Below are positions 60,358-64,000 of a DNA stretch of 64,000 nucleotides, in pieces. The notes beneath the pieces were generated by a model. It did not search any database and had not been told where the DNA came from. It saw nothing but the letters and a program-made list of their open reading frames with translations. Every line of letters starts with the position of its first letter. Within the stretch, counting starts at the first letter, position 1. The DNA is from Seison nebaliae (Eukaryota; Rotifera; Pararotatoria; Seisonacea; Seisonidae), in the NCBI GenBank assembly GCA_023231475.1, contig JALJEE010001120.1, positions 1 to 64,000 on the forward strand, given 5' to 3'. The position numbers and the translations under genes were made by a program.

Positions 60358-63300
60358 TTAATAACTTCGACCGAAAAGACAAATCATTTTCGCCTCTTTC
60401 CCACATTTGATGCATTTCTTCGTTTTATATTTCTCTTCTTTATCGTTATCACTATTGGGAATACAAAGTGACTTAGCACCCATCGCTGGTCCGTCTTCGC
60501 CCGTCGATATTTCCCCACCAAGAGGAAGTTTCGCCGAATCTTTCTTAATATTTCCCTCACATTCCTCCTCGCCACAAAACGGCACTTTGCACATACGACG
60601 ATTGTTGAGTGCATTCACCAAATCATTCCAATGATCGCCTGAATTGATTGATTCGTTCAAATGAGTTCTCGCCTTCTCCAACATCTCTTCATGAATAGTT
60701 TGGAGAAGTTGATTGATATTTGTCAATAATTCGTTGTTGTTCGTTGTGGAATAAGGAAGGAATTGTCGATGTTGTCCTTGTGGTCGACAACGAATAGCTA
60801 AACATAATTGATTCGATTTCATTTCTTTTTCTCCTAATTCTATACGAATTGGTACACCCTTTGTCTCCCAATCATTAAATTTCCAACCGTTCGAAACATG
60901 ATCTCTCATATCGGCGAAAGTTCTGACACCATTCGAATTCAACACTTTCTCTAATCGTTTCACTTCTCCTTTCAATTCATCAGTAATCGTTTTTCCAACC
61001 GCCAATAAAACGATTTGATATTTCGCCACTTTAGGTGGTAATACCAAACCCTTATCATCTCCATGGACCATAATCATGACACCAATCGATCTAGTGGTGA
61101 GTCCCCAAGAATTCTGATACACATATGATCGTGTTGATGGCACTTTTGGATCTTCAAATCCGATGTCGAACATTTTCGAAAAATTCTGACCCAAATGATG
61201 AGACGTGGCCGCTTGTACACCACGACCGGTACTGTGAATAAATGCCTCAATGGTGGTGGTGAAATCGGCACCGGCGAATTTCTCTTTTTCCGTTTTCTTC
61301 CCACAAATCACAGGAATGGCCATCAGATCTTCATAGACTTGTCGATATAAATTGAGAATATAATGAACTTCTTCAATTGCCGATTGTTTATCAGCGTGAG
61401 CGGTATGACCTTCTTGCCAGAGAAATTCTCGTGATCTGATAAATGGTTGGGGATGTTTGAATTCCCAACGAACGACATTATTCCATTGATTCAATTTCAA
61501 TGGAAGATCTCGATGAGATTGAATCCATTTGGAATATGCAGGATACATTACCGTTTCACTCGTTGGTCGAACAGCTATCGGTTCCTCCAATTTACTATTA
61601 CCACTTTGAGTGACCCAAGCGACTTCCGGTGCAAAATCATCGATATGAGACGCCTCTTTCTCCAACGCAGATTTAGTGACAAAAATGGGAAAATAACAAT
61701 TGTCCACACCAATTTTCTTGATCTCTCCATCGAACCAAGTCCTGACAAACTCCCAAATATACATACTCCACGGCTTCAATATATAACAACCGGAAACGTC
61801 ATAATAATCGATCATGTCTCCCTTTGTTATCACTTGATGATACCACTGCGGGAAATTCTCCATTTTCTTCACCGTTATTCCCAATCTAAAAATATAAAAA
61901 ATTAATTATTAATTATTAAATTTAAATTTAAATTTAAATTTTTCTTAACTTTGTCTCTTTTTTACCACCATCATCTTTTTTCATTTCCTTCTTTTTCACA
62001 TCTTTTCCTGATTTCTTTTCTTTCTTCACTTCTTTTCCTGATTTCTTTTCTTTCTTTCCTTCTTTTCCTCCAATTTTCTCATTAGGATTATTATTTTTGG
62101 TGGTAGTAGTCGTGGTTGTAGTGACGGTAGTAGTGGTCAGTTGAGATTTCGACGAATCCTTCTTCTCTAATGGTTTACCGCTCGTACTCATTTTCCCAAT
62201 TAATGATGTTGATTTCGTTCTCGTACTCTCGTCCGGTATGTCGAATAAGACAAACTTATTTTTTCCGATCACGTCATCAATTTGATCGAACTGACGAAAT
62301 TGTTCATCGTATCGTATCGCTTCCTTATTCCTGTACATGCCCGTCATCATTATCGATTAAATTCAAATTAGAAAAATTTAACGTCAACTTATCAAACGTT
62401 TCGTCGCATCGATAAAAGCCTTTTCGTTGTAATTGAATCACCTTAAGAAAATTTAAATAATTAATTAATTATTTAAATTAAAATTGAAAAAACTTGATCT
62501 AATTTCATTTGATGAGTGATGGCCGATTCTCCAATTAAATGGAATTCTTGACGACTATTCGGATTAATATATTTCTTGAAATCATCACCTTTGTCCAATG
62601 TGGCGATGGTGAGTAAATGTTCGAAATGAATACAAATTATATGAGGGAATTTCACCCTCGCCAATTCTTCGTTATCACCAAATTTCGATTTATTTAAAAT
62701 CCACGACACTTTTACCGTCTTTTTGAAATCCTTATCATCGGGAAGATATTCCAAAATGATTTTCTTCTTTTTCATCTCATCAATACGGAAATTGCCCCAT
62801 TGTAATAAAGTGATTTTGTCGTCAACTTTCGAATTGACGAAATCCACTTCCTCACATAACACATATGATCCATACCAAATTTCTTTCATTCCATATTCTT
62901 CGAATTTTGGATGAAGACGTTGTAACTTCATTTCAACTCCCTTCACATTCTTCACTTCCACTTCAATCAAATCATCACATCTGAGTGCAGTAAATCGGAA
63001 TGATTTCGGATCAATCACTTTCTTATTGATCGCCCAAATCTTATCCCACGACATACTAATATTACTACGAGAACTACCTTGAGCAATGACGAATTGTTTC
63101 AACGCTTCCACGTCCATTCCTCTCCGAACAATTCCACGAACGGTGGGAAAACGAGGATCGTTCCATCCTTCTGCAATCTTCTCATCGACGAACCAAGCCA
63201 ATTTCCGTTTAGACAGGAGAGTATATTGGAGATTCAATCGAGAATATTCCCAAATATTCACCGATCGCAATCCCAATTTGTTGATGAACCAATGGAATTG

Positions 63301-64000
63301 ATCGTCACGATCATGATATTCCGTCGTACGTAGAGCGTGTGTCACACCTTCGATCGAATCAACAATTGGACAAGCGAAATCATAAGTCGGATACACTTTA
63401 TATTTGGTGCCATGACGAACATGCGATTGTGTTTTCGATCGATAAATGACCGGATCTCTCAGACAACCGTTTTTCGATTCATAATCAATTTTCGCTCTCA
63501 CACAATATTTCTTCTCATTATTTCCATTCTTCATTTCATTCCAAATTTTCAAATTTTCATCAACCGACAAATTTCGACATTTACTCGCCTCACAATTTTC
63601 TCGTTCTTTCTTCATCGTCTCACCGTCAGTGTTGTCACAATAGGCATGAGAATTCTTCAAAAGAAATTCACATTTCTCCATCATCAAATCGAAATAATCA
63701 GATGTTCGAGTGAACGAATCATATGAGACATTCAACATTTTCAAATCCTCTTCAATGATCTTTTCGAAATGTTCGTCCTCCTTCTCCGGATTCGTGTCAT
63801 CGAATCGCAGAATTAATTTACCTTTAAATTTCTCTTTATAGTGTTGATTGAGGAGGGCGGCTTTGGCGTGGCCGATGTGTAAATATCCACTCGCCTCTGG
63901 TGGAAATCTCACCACCACTTCCCCATCAACTGCATTCTCCAATTCGATGAATTTTCCTTCACCTGCATAATCTTTTCCCGTTTTCTCCACTTTCTTCTTT
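60358..64000 (-). CDS. EPRS1: Bifunctional glutamate/proline-tRNA ligase (EPRS), 5' end outside window
   Basis: Charges tRNA-Glu and tRNA-Pro; part of the cytosolic multi-synthetase complex in bilaterians. Exons in the window: 64000-62494 (continues to the right), 62441-62383, 62330-61950, 61885-60358. GluRS half: RFPPEASGYLHIGHAKAALL with the HIGH motif, LLSKRKLAWFVDE as KMSKS equivalent, and an anticodon-binding part ending in VIQLQRKGFYRCDE. ProRS half: FPQWYHQVITKGDMIDYYD, RPTSETVMYP (motif 2), SREFLWQEGHTAH, the zinc-binding C-terminal Cys pairs (CKVPFCGEEECEG, KKCIKCGKEAK) and the terminal LFGRSY. The linker of roughly 130 residues is only a Thr run and Lys/Glu/Gly-rich repeats (KKEKKSGKEV); no WHEP domain is visible. 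The open frame's leftmost GTG at 63990 is internal, not a start; upstream coding continues. Confidence 0.96.

Noticed and set aside
63988-63990. Start of EPRS at 63990
   Set aside because: The codon is GTG, the frame stays open to the edge, and the GST-like N-terminal domain is missing, so the gene continues outside the window.

Overview
The window is AT-rich animal nuclear DNA. Genes are split by very small introns: of 62 introns I could place by reading frame and homology, 57 are under 100 nt and the shortest is 35 nt. A fused glutamyl-prolyl-tRNA synthetase, a full-length ABCA transporter, an SLC4A11-type transporter and an ionotropic-receptor-type glutamate receptor together point to a bilaterian, most likely a protostome. 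A small arthropod such as a mite is my guess, not something the sequence proves. I see no prokaryotic, viral or organellar genes.

Layout from left to right: intergenic DNA (1-2022); a 16-exon SLC4A11-like gene on the minus strand (2023-6094); a 13.8-kb stretch without recognisable genes (6095-19901); the single-exon mitochondrial helicase SUV3 (minus, 19902-22325); an 11-exon ABCA transporter (plus, 23706-31544); the condensin kleisin CAP-H (plus, 32101-34242); a small accessory patch with a dead Tc1/mariner-type transposase, a small unknown ORF and a decayed DUF4806 gene (34.6-36.9 kb); a calponin-type CH-domain protein (plus) ending 6 bp from a convergent HSD17B7 gene (minus); an 18-exon ionotropic receptor (plus, 40769-44946); a poly-threonine mucin-like membrane protein (plus); a Sel1-repeat membrane protein (plus); a calmodulin-like protein with a long N-terminal extension (plus), whose last codons overlap those of a convergent galactose-3-O-sulfotransferase (minus); a 309-bp TA-flanked MITE; two tandem paralogues of an unrecognised secreted family (minus); and the 3' part of EPRS, which runs off the right edge (minus).

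The genes do not form one pathway. They are mostly unrelated housekeeping, membrane-transport and signalling genes packed closely, with convergent pairs touching or overlapping. The tandem pair at 54.1-59.6 kb is the one clear local gene family.

The most striking observation concerns splicing. 58 of the 62 introns begin GTT instead of the usual GTA or GTG, and about a quarter end in AAG. This appears in every spliced gene of the window, so it looks like a genome-wide shift in the 5' splice-site consensus. Other notable points are an EPRS linker without visible WHEP domains, stop-free introns of length 3n (one exactly in the pore loop of the receptor), and a 44-nt decayed copy of that pore-loop exon edge downstream of the gene. 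Exon coordinates were worked out by hand from frame and homology and should be checked against transcripts.
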